DNA of 13,670 nt from contig NZ_CAJODG010000073.1 in the NCBI RefSeq assembly GCF_905233635.1, positions 1 to 13,670 of the forward strand, in the 5' to 3' direction. Under the pieces are notes generated by a model. It worked only from the letters and a program-made list of their open reading frames with translations. It ran no database searches and was not told the origin of the DNA. Origin of the DNA: Selenomonas sp. AE3005. Lineage in GTDB: Bacteria > Bacillota > Negativicutes > Selenomonadales > Selenomonadaceae. A program made the position numbers and the translations under genes. Position 1 is the first letter of the stretch. Each line of letters opens with the position of its first letter. Of this stretch, positions 6,558 to 12,762 are shown piece after piece.

Positions 6558-6742
6558 AAATTACAAGGAACATCGAAGAGTATGCCCAAATTATCAATAT
6601 GCCTCGACCGGAGCCAAAGTTTCACCAACGTATGCCCATGATAAAGAGAGCTGCCCAATTTGCCCCCTTTGCGGCACTGACAGGATACGAAGAAGTCGTG
6701 AAACAGACGGCAAAAGAGCATGAAGCAAGGATTGAGTATTAA
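6554..6742 (+). CDS. YolD-like small protein
   Basis: A 62-residue protein translationally coupled to the polymerase (ATG inside the ATGA overlap). Its C-terminal half, with KRAAQFAPFAALTGYEE, carries the QFAPFAAL-GYEE signature found in small YolD-like proteins encoded next to UvrX-type polymerases. By analogy YolD has been proposed to play the UmuD-like accessory part for these polymerases, though there is no UmuD peptidase domain here. Residues 1-25 are basic and proline-rich. The gene is complete and has no transmembrane segment. Function is inferred from neighbourhood and signature. Confidence 0.75.
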   Translation: MKITRNIEEYAQIINMPRPEPKFHQRMPMIKRAAQFAPFAALTGYEEVVKQTAKEHEARIEY

Positions 6743-6773
6743 CGGGGTTTCATAAGATGGGGGTGGTTGTGAA

Positions 6774-6980
6774 ATGGAAATGGATTTGCAAGCTGTAATT
6801 CGTGGCAAATTAGGGGAGGCCTATGCGCTGAGCCCCTGGACTGAAAACAGGCTGGACGAGATTATTCACCTGGTTGACGCTTACGCTCAACAGCAGTATG
6901 AAAAGGGTTACAAGGCCGCGCTGACAGATGCCCAGATGGCTGCCCTGCGGGTAAGCTATGGTATTGAGGGGGGGATATAA
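6774..6980 (+). CDS. Small hypothetical protein in the polymerase operon
   Basis: A 68-residue protein I do not recognise. It is mostly helical by eye, acidic in the first half, with an aromatic and Gln-rich stretch YAQQQYEKGYKAAL in the middle, and no signal or membrane segment. It starts 31 bp after the YolD-like stop, behind a G-rich ribosome site (GGGGGTGG, about 6760-6766); a second ATG two codons on is an alternative start. It ends immediately before the hairpin at 6985-7011, so it is the last cistron of the operon. Placement suggests a role linked to the polymerase, but nothing in the sequence shows this. Confidence 0.65.
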   Translation: MEMDLQAVIRGKLGEAYALSPWTENRLDEIIHLVDAYAQQQYEKGYKAALTDAQMAALRVSYGIEGGI

Positions 6981-7011
6981 AAAAATACCTGCCACATGGG
7001 GAGGCAGGTAT
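6979..7011 (-). terminator. Terminator, minus strand; also a hairpin after the polymerase operon
   Basis: ATACCTGCC (6985-6993) pairs with GGCAGGTAT (7003-7011), a perfect 9-bp stem with a 9-nt loop. The A run at 6979-6985 gives seven U on the minus strand. On the plus strand there is no T tract, so it mainly serves minus-strand transcription. Confidence 0.7.
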
Positions 7012-7134
7012 CAGAGTTGGGGATTGCTTCATCACAGTCAGGATGATAGCTTTATAATATATAATATATAAATCAGTACGCATGCTGTGAGAATAAAAAT
7101 ACTTCCGATTAAGGAAATAGTCCTATTTCACAAC
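6979..7134 (-). ncRNA. Candidate structured small RNA
   Basis: A good minus promoter (7170-7141) and a minus terminator (7011-6979, stem then seven U) frame an RNA of about 155 nt with no convincing coding frame. It can fold into consecutive hairpins. The first has GUUGUGA with UCACAGC as outer stem, AAUA with UAUU, then UAUUUCC with GGAAGUA around the loop UUAAUC; the second has GCU-A-UCAUC with GAUGAAGC; the third is the terminator. Several pairs are G-U. I do not recognise it as a known family. It could be a regulatory RNA, perhaps antisense-like to the end of the polymerase operon, which it touches by two bases. Confidence 0.5.
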
Positions 7135-7140
7135 GTTGCT

Positions 7141-7170
7141 ATTATAGCAATTCCCACCCTATGCAGGCAA
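7141..7170 (-). promoter_or_regulatory. Promoter of the candidate small RNA
   Basis: On the minus strand TTGCCT (7170-7165), 18-bp spacer, TATAAT (7146-7141) with TGC in front. It closely resembles the antitoxin RNA promoter at 526-498. Start expected near 7134. Confidence 0.65.
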
Positions 7171-7343
7171 GTAAGGAAAAAATGAGGATAATGGCGTAGA
7201 ATGGCCATAAATGCAGATATTTGCCTGTATGCCTGTCTGAAAATGGCTGAGAATAAATTTTATTAGCAGGTCGTAAAAAATGTCCATAACAGCAGGACAT
7301 GAGAGCTGTAAGACCACAGACCTATGTATAGACCTAGCATAAG
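7171..7343. other. Gene-free interval with one hairpin
   Basis: No frame with a ribosome site is seen on either strand. The only structure noticed is ATGTCC (7280-7285) pairing with GGACAT (7295-7300). It may be decayed sequence between the small RNA and the AT-rich repeat. Confidence 0.4.
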
Positions 7344-7377
7344 TATAGTATGATTTATAATTAAATATAAATCAAAG
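7344..7377. repeat. AT-rich repeat, copy 2
   Basis: 7344-7374 matches 97-127 at 29 of 31 positions. Perfect arms GATTTATA and TATAAATC lie around ATTAAA. Bases 7359-7377 (AATTAAATATAAATCAAAG) are identical to 9371-9389. Like copy 3 it is directly followed by a terminator hairpin. Confidence 0.65.
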
Positions 7378-7378
7378 T

Positions 7379-7408
7379 CAAAGTGTCCAATGTGACACTT
7401 TGTTTTTT
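7379..7408 (+). terminator. Rho-independent terminator, plus strand
   Basis: CAAAGTGTC (7379-7387) pairs with GACACTTTG (7394-7402), 9-bp perfect stem, 6-nt loop, then six T. No plus-strand gene ends here in this window; the nearest one stops at 6980. Confidence 0.7.
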
Positions 7409-7459
7409 CTTTGCAGCAGTCTTGATATAAGATTTTCATAGATAAGGAAATGAAAAATG

Positions 7460-7468
7460 TGATATAAT
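7460..7468 (+). promoter_or_regulatory. Extended -10 promoter of the ATPase gene
   Basis: TGATATAAT has a perfect -10 (7463-7468) with the TG extension; no good -35 is visible. It lies in an imperfect palindrome (7461-7480). Start expected near 7475, about 50 bases before the preferred start codon. Confidence 0.55.
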
Positions 7469-7525
7469 ACATTATATATCAATGAATTTTGTGATTTTAT
7501 GGCAAAAAATATGGAGAATTTTGTG

Positions 7526-8851
7526 ATGAAACGACTAAGACGAAAAATAGATGCTATTCTTGTTGACTGGGCAGCAAACAAGGAAAGAATGCCACTTATC
7601 ATCAAGGGGGCACGGCAAATAGGCAAGACAGAGGCAATAAGTAACTTCGCTGGCCAACACTACCAGAATGTTATTACCATCAACTTTGTCTTGGATGGTT
7701 ATGAAATAGATACTATTCTTCGGAATATCTCCTTTTTAAATCCTGCGTTGAAGATGGAGCCGGGAAATACATTGATTTTCTTCGATGAACTTCAGGCATG
7801 CCCGGATTGTGCCACTAGCCTCAAGGCCTTTAAGCTGGATGGAAGATATGATGTTATCTGTTCTGGTTCGCTTATGGGGATCAGTTATCAGGAAATTGAA
7901 TCCAATAGCGTAGGCTATAAAGAAGATATCACGATGTATCCGTTGGACTTTGAGGAATACTTATGGGCCAAGGGGTATTCGGATGAACAGGTGGAAATAT
8001 TATACCAACACATGAAAGACCTAAAACCGCTGCCTGCTACGGCTATGTCGGTATTGCGTGAGGCATTTCGTGAATATCTGATTTTGGGCGGGATGCCAGC
8101 AGTGGTATGGTCTTTCATCCAGAAGGGCAATTACAGCGGAACGCTAGCCATTCAAAAGCAGCTGCTTTTAGACTACGAGGAAGATATTACAAAGTATGCT
8201 AAGGGATTAGACCAGACGAAGATACTGAATGTATATCGTAAGATTCCTGTATTCCTCGGTAAGGATAATAAGAAGTTTCAGATTTCCAAGGTTGCCCACG
8301 GAGCAAGAAGCCGTGAATACGTTGGTGTACCGGATTGGCTGAAGAATGCAGGCATTGTCAATATCTGTTATTGTTTGGAGCACCCGGAATTGCCACTGAA
8401 GGGAAACTATGACCCGGACAATTATCGGATGTATTTTGGAGACACGGGCCTGCTCATAGCTTCCCTAGATGATGAAGCTCAGGCAGATTTACGCCAAAAC
8501 AGAAACTTTGGGGTCTACAAGGGGGCCTTATTTGAAAATATTGTTGCGCAGATGCTGGTGGCGCAAGGTTATGGTTTATACTTTTTCCGCAATAGAACGG
8601 CTACACTGGAAATGGACTTCTTTATCCGCGATGCTGAATCATTAATTCCAGTGGAGGTCAAGGCAAAGAATGGAGCAACTAAATCTTTGAATGCCTTGAT
8701 TGATAATAGTGCTTATCCTGATATTCACCGTGGAATAAAACTTGGGGACACGAATATTGGCTACAATGATAAGTTCATAACTTTCCCGTATGCACTTACT
8801 TTTCTTATGAAACGTTGGATTATGGAACGGATAAATGATAGGAATCACTGA
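7526..8851 (+). CDS. AAA ATPase with DUF4143 domain
   Basis: With ATG 7526 as start, a 441-residue protein: an N-terminal AAA_14 P-loop ATPase (Walker A GARQIGKT at 28-35, Walker B LIFFDE with D87 E88) and a C-terminal DUF4143 region with YFGDTGLL, GALFENIVAQ and a nuclease-like EMDFF...PVEVKAK segment. These ATP-binding proteins are widespread and numerous in anaerobes. Their function is not established; the C-terminal fold resembles restriction endonucleases. I chose 7526 because GGAG (7512-7515) is well placed for it, while ATG 7499 and 7511 have no ribosome site. The 12-base string GAATTTTGTGAT occurs twice here (7484-7495 and 7515-7526), so the alternative starts lie in a small tandem duplication. 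It has its own promoter and appears monocistronic, with 112 bp to the next gene. Confidence 0.85.
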   Translation: MKRLRRKIDAILVDWAANKERMPLIIKGARQIGKTEAISNFAGQHYQNVITINFVLDGYEIDTILRNISFLNPALKMEPGNTLIFFDELQACPDCATSLKAFKLDGRYDVICSGSLMGISYQEIESNSVGYKEDITMYPLDFEEYLWAKGYSDEQVEILYQHMKDLKPLPATAMSVLREAFREYLILGGMPAVVWSFIQKGNYSGTLAIQKQLLLDYEEDITKYAKGLDQTKILNVYRKIPVFLGKDNKKFQISKVAHGARSREYVGVPDWLKNAGIVNICYCLEHPELPLKGNYDPDNYRMYFGDTGLLIASLDDEAQADLRQNRNFGVYKGALFENIVAQMLVAQGYGLYFFRNRTATLEMDFFIRDAESLIPVEVKAKNGATKSLNALIDNSAYPDIHRGIKLGDTNIGYNDKFITFPYALTFLMKRWIMERINDRNH

Positions 8852-8963
8852 ATATGATGGTTAACACAAAGGAGCTGTGATTTTAATTCGATTCTAATTA
8901 GGGTATGCTATCCTTTAGCAAGTGAAAATTTTCAAGATTAATAGGTTGAAGGAGAAACTATAA

Positions 8964-9359
8964 GTGACAAAGATTATTGAAATGATTATGAGATGTAAAT
9001 TTTTCTTGATGATTCTCTTGCTCTTGTTGATTGGCGGTGGTGCCTACTATTTAGGACAGTCCTCGGCAAGTCCGGCTCCCAGTGTGGAAACTAAGGCGGT
9101 AGTGATTAAAAAAGAGGATACGAATCAGAAAAATGCTGATAACAATGAAAAGATATCTGCCGAAGAAACTGTAAAAAAGGCAAATGAGAAGGCAGAAAAC
9201 GATTTGCGCAAAATGGCCAAGGAACAAGAAGAGCACAAAAAGGCGATAGAGGCAGATAAGTCCATAGGAACGGAAACAAATGGAACCGTAAAGGTGGCAC
9301 CTCCTAAATTTGATGCGCCGAAGGACTTAACTGTTCGACAGGCTGATTTCAAGGATTAA
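8964..9359 (+). CDS. Small membrane-anchored coiled-coil protein
   Basis: A 131-residue protein with GTG start behind a good site (GAAGGAG, 8948-8954). Residues about 12-31 form one hydrophobic segment (FFLMILLLLLIGGGAYYLG) after a short basic N-terminus, consistent with a signal anchor. The rest would face outward: a Ser/Pro-rich linker, then a highly charged Glu/Lys/Ala stretch (about 55-100) likely to be a helix or coiled coil, then a Pro/Lys/Asp tail. The only Cys precedes the membrane segment, so it is not a lipoprotein. No family recognised. Similar layouts occur in envelope spacer and TonB-like linker proteins, but no such motif is visible. It ends 12 bp before repeat copy 3 and a strong terminator. 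Confidence 0.7.
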   Translation: MTKIIEMIMRCKFFLMILLLLLIGGGAYYLGQSSASPAPSVETKAVVIKKEDTNQKNADNNEKISAEETVKKANEKAENDLRKMAKEQEEHKKAIEADKSIGTETNGTVKVAPPKFDAPKDLTVRQADFKD

Positions 9360-9370
9360 GGCTGTTTCAA

Positions 9371-9389
9371 AATTAAATATAAATCAAAG
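9371..9389. repeat. AT-rich repeat, copy 3 (short)
   Basis: AATTAAATATAAATCAAAG is identical to 7359-7377 and shares its first 16 bases with 112-127. It sits between the stop of the membrane protein gene and the terminator at 9390. Confidence 0.65.
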
Positions 9390-9433
9390 GCGCTGTGACA
9401 AAATGCGAAATCATTTTGTCACAGCGCTTTTTT
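9390..9433 (+). terminator. Very strong terminator
   Basis: A perfect 16-bp stem (9390-9405 with 9412-9427, starting GCGCTGTGACAAAATG) with a 6-nt loop and six T (9428-9433). A-rich sequence on the other side (9386-9388) could help it work in both directions. It ends the membrane protein transcript. Confidence 0.85.
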
Positions 9434-9471
9434 CATGCCCATTTTTAGGCATTGAGTAATACATAGAGAGT

Positions 9472-9501
9472 TTGCGAGCAAATTCTCCCTTAGACTATAA
9501 A
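9472..9501 (+). promoter_or_regulatory. Possible promoter reading into the inverted-repeat cassette
   Basis: TTGCGA (9472-9477), 18-bp spacer, TATAAA (9496-9501). It points right and is followed by a G-rich stretch (9507-9530) and then the left repeat arm. In the present arrangement it would transcribe antisense to gene A. No coding frame follows it. Confidence 0.35.
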
Positions 9502-9555
9502 GCGTGGTTGGGAGGGGAGGCCGGGAGGAGCGTTTTCGATACTGCCAATCTTCAT
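9490..9555 (-). pseudogene. Truncated copy of the start of gene C
   Basis: On the minus strand an identical ribosome site and start codon (ATG 9555-9553) open MKIGSIENA exactly as in gene C at 12736, but after nine codons the frame continues into unrelated sequence and stops at 9490-9492 (21 codons). It sits just downstream of gene A as gene C sits just downstream of gene B. It is either a broken duplicate of gene C or the partner half-site of an inversion system. Confidence 0.6.
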
Positions 9556-9574
9556 TTATCTTTGCACCTCCCTG
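9529..9574 (+). repeat. 46-bp inverted repeat, left arm
   Basis: Exact reverse complement of 12717-12762 (46 of 46; the outermost two bases could match by chance). It covers the ribosome site, start codon and first codons of gene C in minus orientation. A perfect 12-bp palindrome CTGTCATGACAG (9577-9588) lies just inside it over the gene A stop. Confidence 0.9.
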
Positions 9575-9579
9575 TGCTG

Positions 9580-10998
9580 TCATGACAGGAAAACCGTTGT
9601 AACTTTACTGGTATCGATAAGGTTATGGCTTTTGACGTAATCATTCCAGCCAGCCTGCAAGGCAGCAAGTTCATCAGTATCGTTCTCCGTTAAGGCATCG
9701 GTAGGTTTCTTATGGTTAAAGATGCCATGGGAAGTGTCGGTGATAGGGGTAATTCTGTCATCTACATGAGCAAGACGCTGATGGAAGTCCATATCGAAAC
9801 TGTCTTCCGGGGCACGGCTGTCCAGCACGTCCCGGGCAGTTTTGACTTTATGCTGGTTTTCCTCATCCTGCTTGCCGGTCATCTTATCCAGCATTTCGGC
9901 AGTTTCATTTAGCTGCTGGCGTAGATTGTCCAGATAGGAAGTGTCGGTCTTGAAGGCGGTTTCTGCCGTATTCTTCTTATCCATCACAACATTTTGGGCT
10001 CCGCTCTTATCTTTATAGGCTTTGGCAATGGCGTTATTCACATCTTCTTCGTATTTTCTGTCCTTGACATCCAGCTCGCCGCCGCCCTGCACATAGCGTA
10101 CCATCTTTTCAACTTGTCCCAGCAGGGGATTTTTGTCCGGGCTGTCGCCGTTAATAACGCCAAATGCTGTTTTTATATCCTCAAAGAATTTATCATCGGT
10201 GCCGAAGTTTTTGGCATAGTCATTTAGCTGGCTGGCCAGCTTGCCAAACAGGCCACCGGAAATTTCCTTGTTGGCCGTCAGTACGGAATCCCCGGCGTGC
10301 TCGTAGGTGTTCACAAAGACATTTTTATCCTTTAGCTCGTCATAGGCTTCGGAATAGCTGGTGTAGGGTTTCAAAATATCGCTGATGGTGTCGCTGATTT
10401 CCTGCTTCAAGGTGTTTTTCAGCTTGTCTTCGGTTTCTGCCACCTTGGCGGCTCCTTCAGCGGTGGCGGTGTTCTCCACGAGGCCATCCTTGGCTGTCCA
10501 TGTGTAGTGTTGGCTCTTGATGGTGTCAATGGAATCGGGATAGCGAAATGCCTTATCCTCTGGCACCACAAGGTTGATTTTCGGCAATGTGTTCCGGGTC
10601 ATGGCCGAAACCTGCTTTACAAGGTCGGGCGCATCCTTCATATCCATAGGCTGCAGCTGGACGGTTTCCAGCCCCTGCACATTTTGCAGGTCTGCATTGG
10701 GTGTCCAGCTCCATGGCTTCTTGTTCTGCTCCCGTTGTTTCGTCACGTCTTCGATGGCAGCCATCATTTCGGCCAGTTCGTCTTCCTGACTCTGCCCTGC
10801 ACGGGTAGTCAGATAGGCGTTGTGGCCTGCCTGCCGCCAATGGGATTTATAACTTTCTGCCGCCCCGCTCAGTTCCACCTGATACGCAGGGGAGTCCTGC
10901 TGCGCAGCCGTTTCCTGCTGACGCTGTACCGCCTTGGTGGTATCCACGGCGGCACTGACATTTAGATTGCTGCCGTCTGCTGCTCGTCCAATAAGCAT
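9580..10998 (-). CDS. Gene A: unknown non-secreted-looking protein with AYxVxxS motif
   Basis: A 472-residue protein I do not recognise. ATG 10998 is preferred over an upstream in-frame ATG at 11103 because AGGAGGG (11013-11007) lies 8 bases before it and the upstream codons run through the promoter region. There is no Sec signal or membrane segment, and no Cys. A polar, Gln/Ala-rich N-terminus carries SPAYQVELS (36-44), also present in B and, in looser form, C. The remainder is charged and probably helical, with coiled-coil-like stretches near residues 165-200 and 340-385. The soluble helical build with a disordered N-terminus and a sigma-28-like promoter resembles substrates of the flagellar export apparatus, but this is inference. 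It ends five bases inside the left repeat arm. Gene B is its divergent, possibly distantly related, counterpart. Confidence 0.7.
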   Translation of the reverse strand: MLIGRAADGSNLNVSAAVDTTKAVQRQQETAAQQDSPAYQVELSGAAESYKSHWRQAGHNAYLTTRAGQSQEDELAEMMAAIEDVTKQREQNKKPWSWTPNADLQNVQGLETVQLQPMDMKDAPDLVKQVSAMTRNTLPKINLVVPEDKAFRYPDSIDTIKSQHYTWTAKDGLVENTATAEGAAKVAETEDKLKNTLKQEISDTISDILKPYTSYSEAYDELKDKNVFVNTYEHAGDSVLTANKEISGGLFGKLASQLNDYAKNFGTDDKFFEDIKTAFGVINGDSPDKNPLLGQVEKMVRYVQGGGELDVKDRKYEEDVNNAIAKAYKDKSGAQNVVMDKKNTAETAFKTDTSYLDNLRQQLNETAEMLDKMTGKQDEENQHKVKTARDVLDSRAPEDSFDMDFHQRLAHVDDRITPITDTSHGIFNHKKPTDALTENDTDELAALQAGWNDYVKSHNLIDTSKVTTVFLS

Positions 10999-11054
10999 GG
11001 TATAATCCCTCCTGTAAACATACCTCCCTGTAAAACCGAACTCGTCCAAATATA

Positions 11055-11081
11055 TTATCGGCAGGAAAGGGGGATTGGTTA
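11055..11081 (-). promoter_or_regulatory. Sigma-28-like promoter of gene A
   Basis: On the minus strand TAAC (11081-11078), 15 bases, GCCGATAA (11062-11055). This matches the FliA/SigD consensus TAAA-N15-GCCGATAA at all but one position. Start expected near 11047, about 49 bases before the gene A start codon. Confidence 0.6.
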
Positions 11082-11099
11082 AGTTGTATTTTGTATTTT

Positions 11100-11126
11100 T
11101 CACGCTCTATTTACCATCTCCGATAA
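11100..11126 (+). promoter_or_regulatory. Weaker sigma-28-like promoter of gene B
   Basis: TCAC (11100-11103), 15 bases, TCCGATAA (11119-11126). The -10 matches 7 of 8 consensus bases, the -35 poorly. Together with the gene A promoter it forms an 11-bp perfect inverted repeat (11051-11061 and 11120-11130), so the two -10 elements are mirror images. Confidence 0.4.
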
Positions 11127-11167
11127 TATACATGGTTGGAGCGATTTTCTGCGGGGAGGCGAACAAT

Positions 11168-12682
11168 ATGCTCTACAACCGAGTCGGCCATCTGGACGCC
11201 AGTGGCAATTATGTCTATACCAAGAATAGTGACCGCATCGCCAACGAAATTATGTGGAAGGAATTTCGACAGCACAGGGAGGTGTGCGAATTGAAGATTT
11301 CCAGTAATCTGCCTGCTCATTCCGCCGTGATGCCCCAGAACACCGCAGGCACACGGACAGCGGCCGGGCAGGCGCAGAGTGTTTCGCCGGCTTATCAGGT
11401 GGACATCAGCCCCGCAGGGGAGCAGGCCCAATTCCGGGAGCGTATCCAAAGCCTGTTTGGACAGCTGAAAACACAGGGAAACGCGAATATTGCCGTGGCA
11501 ACCGCCAGCGACTGGGAAACGCTAAAGTCGGGGAGCCTGAAGGGCGAGTCCTATATGCCCATCAGCGACGAGTACGGGGATGTACTCGTGTACTGTGAAC
11601 CCAATGACCCCAAGGAGTTCTTTTTGGGAGATGGGGGCTTGTGGTCGGATATTGTAGCCGAACGGGCACTGGAGGCCACGGGGCTGGTCGAGCCTCTGCA
11701 CGAAAAATCCCAGCAGGTCATGGATAAGTATTTCCAGGCAGCTTCCGCCATCGAACAGGGCGGAGCCAGTGCCTTTCGTAAGCTGAACTTGGAATTTGCG
11801 GGCGTTGCCTATGCGGCGAATCAAAAAGACCTTGCTTATTTCGTGGACAAAGGCATTGCCCAAGGCAGCTTTACCCGCGAGGAATACAACCAAGCCCAAA
11901 GCTATGCCGCCAAGCTGCAAAGCACGGCGGGTGTTTTTGTGCAGGTAAGTACCGGGGACGCCACCTTCTCCTATAGCTACAACGGCACCATTGCCAGCGT
12001 GGGGGTCAAAACCCTTAACCTCATGGCCGCCCACGAGGAGGCCGAGGCGGTTTGGACAAAGGCGGTGCAGGGACAATTCCAAAACAACGGCGAAGTGCTG
12101 GACGCCCTCAAGGCAGGCGGTTTTGCAGACGCCGCCCAAGGCTATGAGGGGCTTTTGCGCTCCCATGTGACCAAATATTGGACCATGGATTACTTTATGC
12201 AGTCCGCTTTCGTACAGGAAAAGGGCAAGCTCTGGGAGGCCGCTGTCGGCAAGGATAAATTGGCGGACTTTCAGGCACAGTACGGCGGCAGCGGGCATTT
12301 CACCTATACGGCCCAGCAATTAAGCCAAGCCTATCTTAATGGGCAGCAGGAGGCAGAACTTATCCATAGCGCCCCCGGTGACCGTGACCCCAGCGACTTT
12401 TATGTAACCGAGGATGGCCGCCTGATTAAGCGCGATGCTAAGTCCAAAGAGCAGGCTGCGGCAGGTAAGCCGGGCAATTCCACCGAGGCGCAAATCAACG
12501 CCCTGCAGGAAAAAATCCAGCGCCTGCGCCAGCAGCTGTCCGCCCTGCACAAGAATCCCAACCTATCCCCGGAAGACATGACCCGGCAGACGGAAAACTA
12601 CCAAAAACAGATAGAAACCTTCCAGCGTCAGATAATGGACATCAAAATACAGGAGCTGGAACGGCAGAAACACCGCCAATAA
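11168..12682 (+). CDS. Gene B: unknown protein with AYxVxxS motif and C-terminal coiled coil
   Basis: A 504-residue protein I do not recognise. ATG 11168 has GGGGAGG (11153-11159) eight bases upstream; the longer reading from 11075 would start inside the promoter region. No signal peptide or membrane segment. SPAYQVDIS (73-81) matches SPAYQVELS of gene A. The centre is mixed, Ala-rich and probably helical. The C-terminal about 65 residues (from EAQINALQEKIQRLRQQL to the end) form a clear Gln/Leu-rich coiled coil broken by NPNLSPED, an arrangement common in uncharacterised exported or surface-associated proteins of Clostridia and Negativicutes. It stands upstream of gene C with a 53-bp gap that contains the right repeat arm, so B and C probably form one transcript. 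Base composition is GC-rich compared with the mcrBC and ATPase genes. Confidence 0.7.
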   Translation: MLYNRVGHLDASGNYVYTKNSDRIANEIMWKEFRQHREVCELKISSNLPAHSAVMPQNTAGTRTAAGQAQSVSPAYQVDISPAGEQAQFRERIQSLFGQLKTQGNANIAVATASDWETLKSGSLKGESYMPISDEYGDVLVYCEPNDPKEFFLGDGGLWSDIVAERALEATGLVEPLHEKSQQVMDKYFQAASAIEQGGASAFRKLNLEFAGVAYAANQKDLAYFVDKGIAQGSFTREEYNQAQSYAAKLQSTAGVFVQVSTGDATFSYSYNGTIASVGVKTLNLMAAHEEAEAVWTKAVQGQFQNNGEVLDALKAGGFADAAQGYEGLLRSHVTKYWTMDYFMQSAFVQEKGKLWEAAVGKDKLADFQAQYGGSGHFTYTAQQLSQAYLNGQQEAELIHSAPGDRDPSDFYVTEDGRLIKRDAKSKEQAAAGKPGNSTEAQINALQEKIQRLRQQLSALHKNPNLSPEDMTRQTENYQKQIETFQRQIMDIKIQELERQKHRQ

Positions 12683-12716
12683 CGCAATTACGCGCTTCAA
12701 GCATAAGATATGGTAC

Positions 12717-12762
12717 CAGGGAGGTGCAAAGATAAATGAAGATTGGCAGTATCGAAAACGCT
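12717..12762 (+). repeat. 46-bp inverted repeat, right arm
   Basis: Exact reverse complement of 9529-9574. It contains CAGGGAGGTGC (ribosome site), the gene C start codon (12736) and codons 2-9. Confidence 0.9.

Larger units (their letters stand above)
9529..12762. mobile_element. Candidate invertible segment holding divergent genes A and B
   Basis: Perfect 46-bp inverted repeats enclose two divergent genes and their shared promoter region. Inversion would leave gene C intact, since each arm carries its ribosome site and start, but would replace gene B with gene A as the gene directly upstream. Gene A would then end about 24 bases before the gene C start. No recombinase is in the window, so inversion by site-specific or homologous recombination is inference. 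A frozen head-to-head duplication of an A-C/B-C pair is the main alternative. Confidence 0.45.

Noticed and set aside
6862..7083. Minus-strand 73-codon frame over the small RNA
   Set aside because: No ribosome site before its ATG and it runs through the terminator; the interval is better explained as structured RNA.
7141..7230. Minus-strand 26-codon peptide ending near 7128 as a second toxin
   Set aside because: No ribosome site precedes its ATG, and it spans the promoter of the small RNA.
9496..9545. Leader at 9496-9545 as a remnant of a second toxin gene
   Set aside because: It shares only a G-rich stretch and GAGCGTTTT-like bases with the 181-240 leader, part of which belongs to the repeat arm; no peptide follows.
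11522..12319. Minus-strand 265-codon frame inside gene B
   Set aside because: It is a shadow of gene B, which has a proper ribosome site, coiled coil and the shared motif; the minus frame has no ribosome site.
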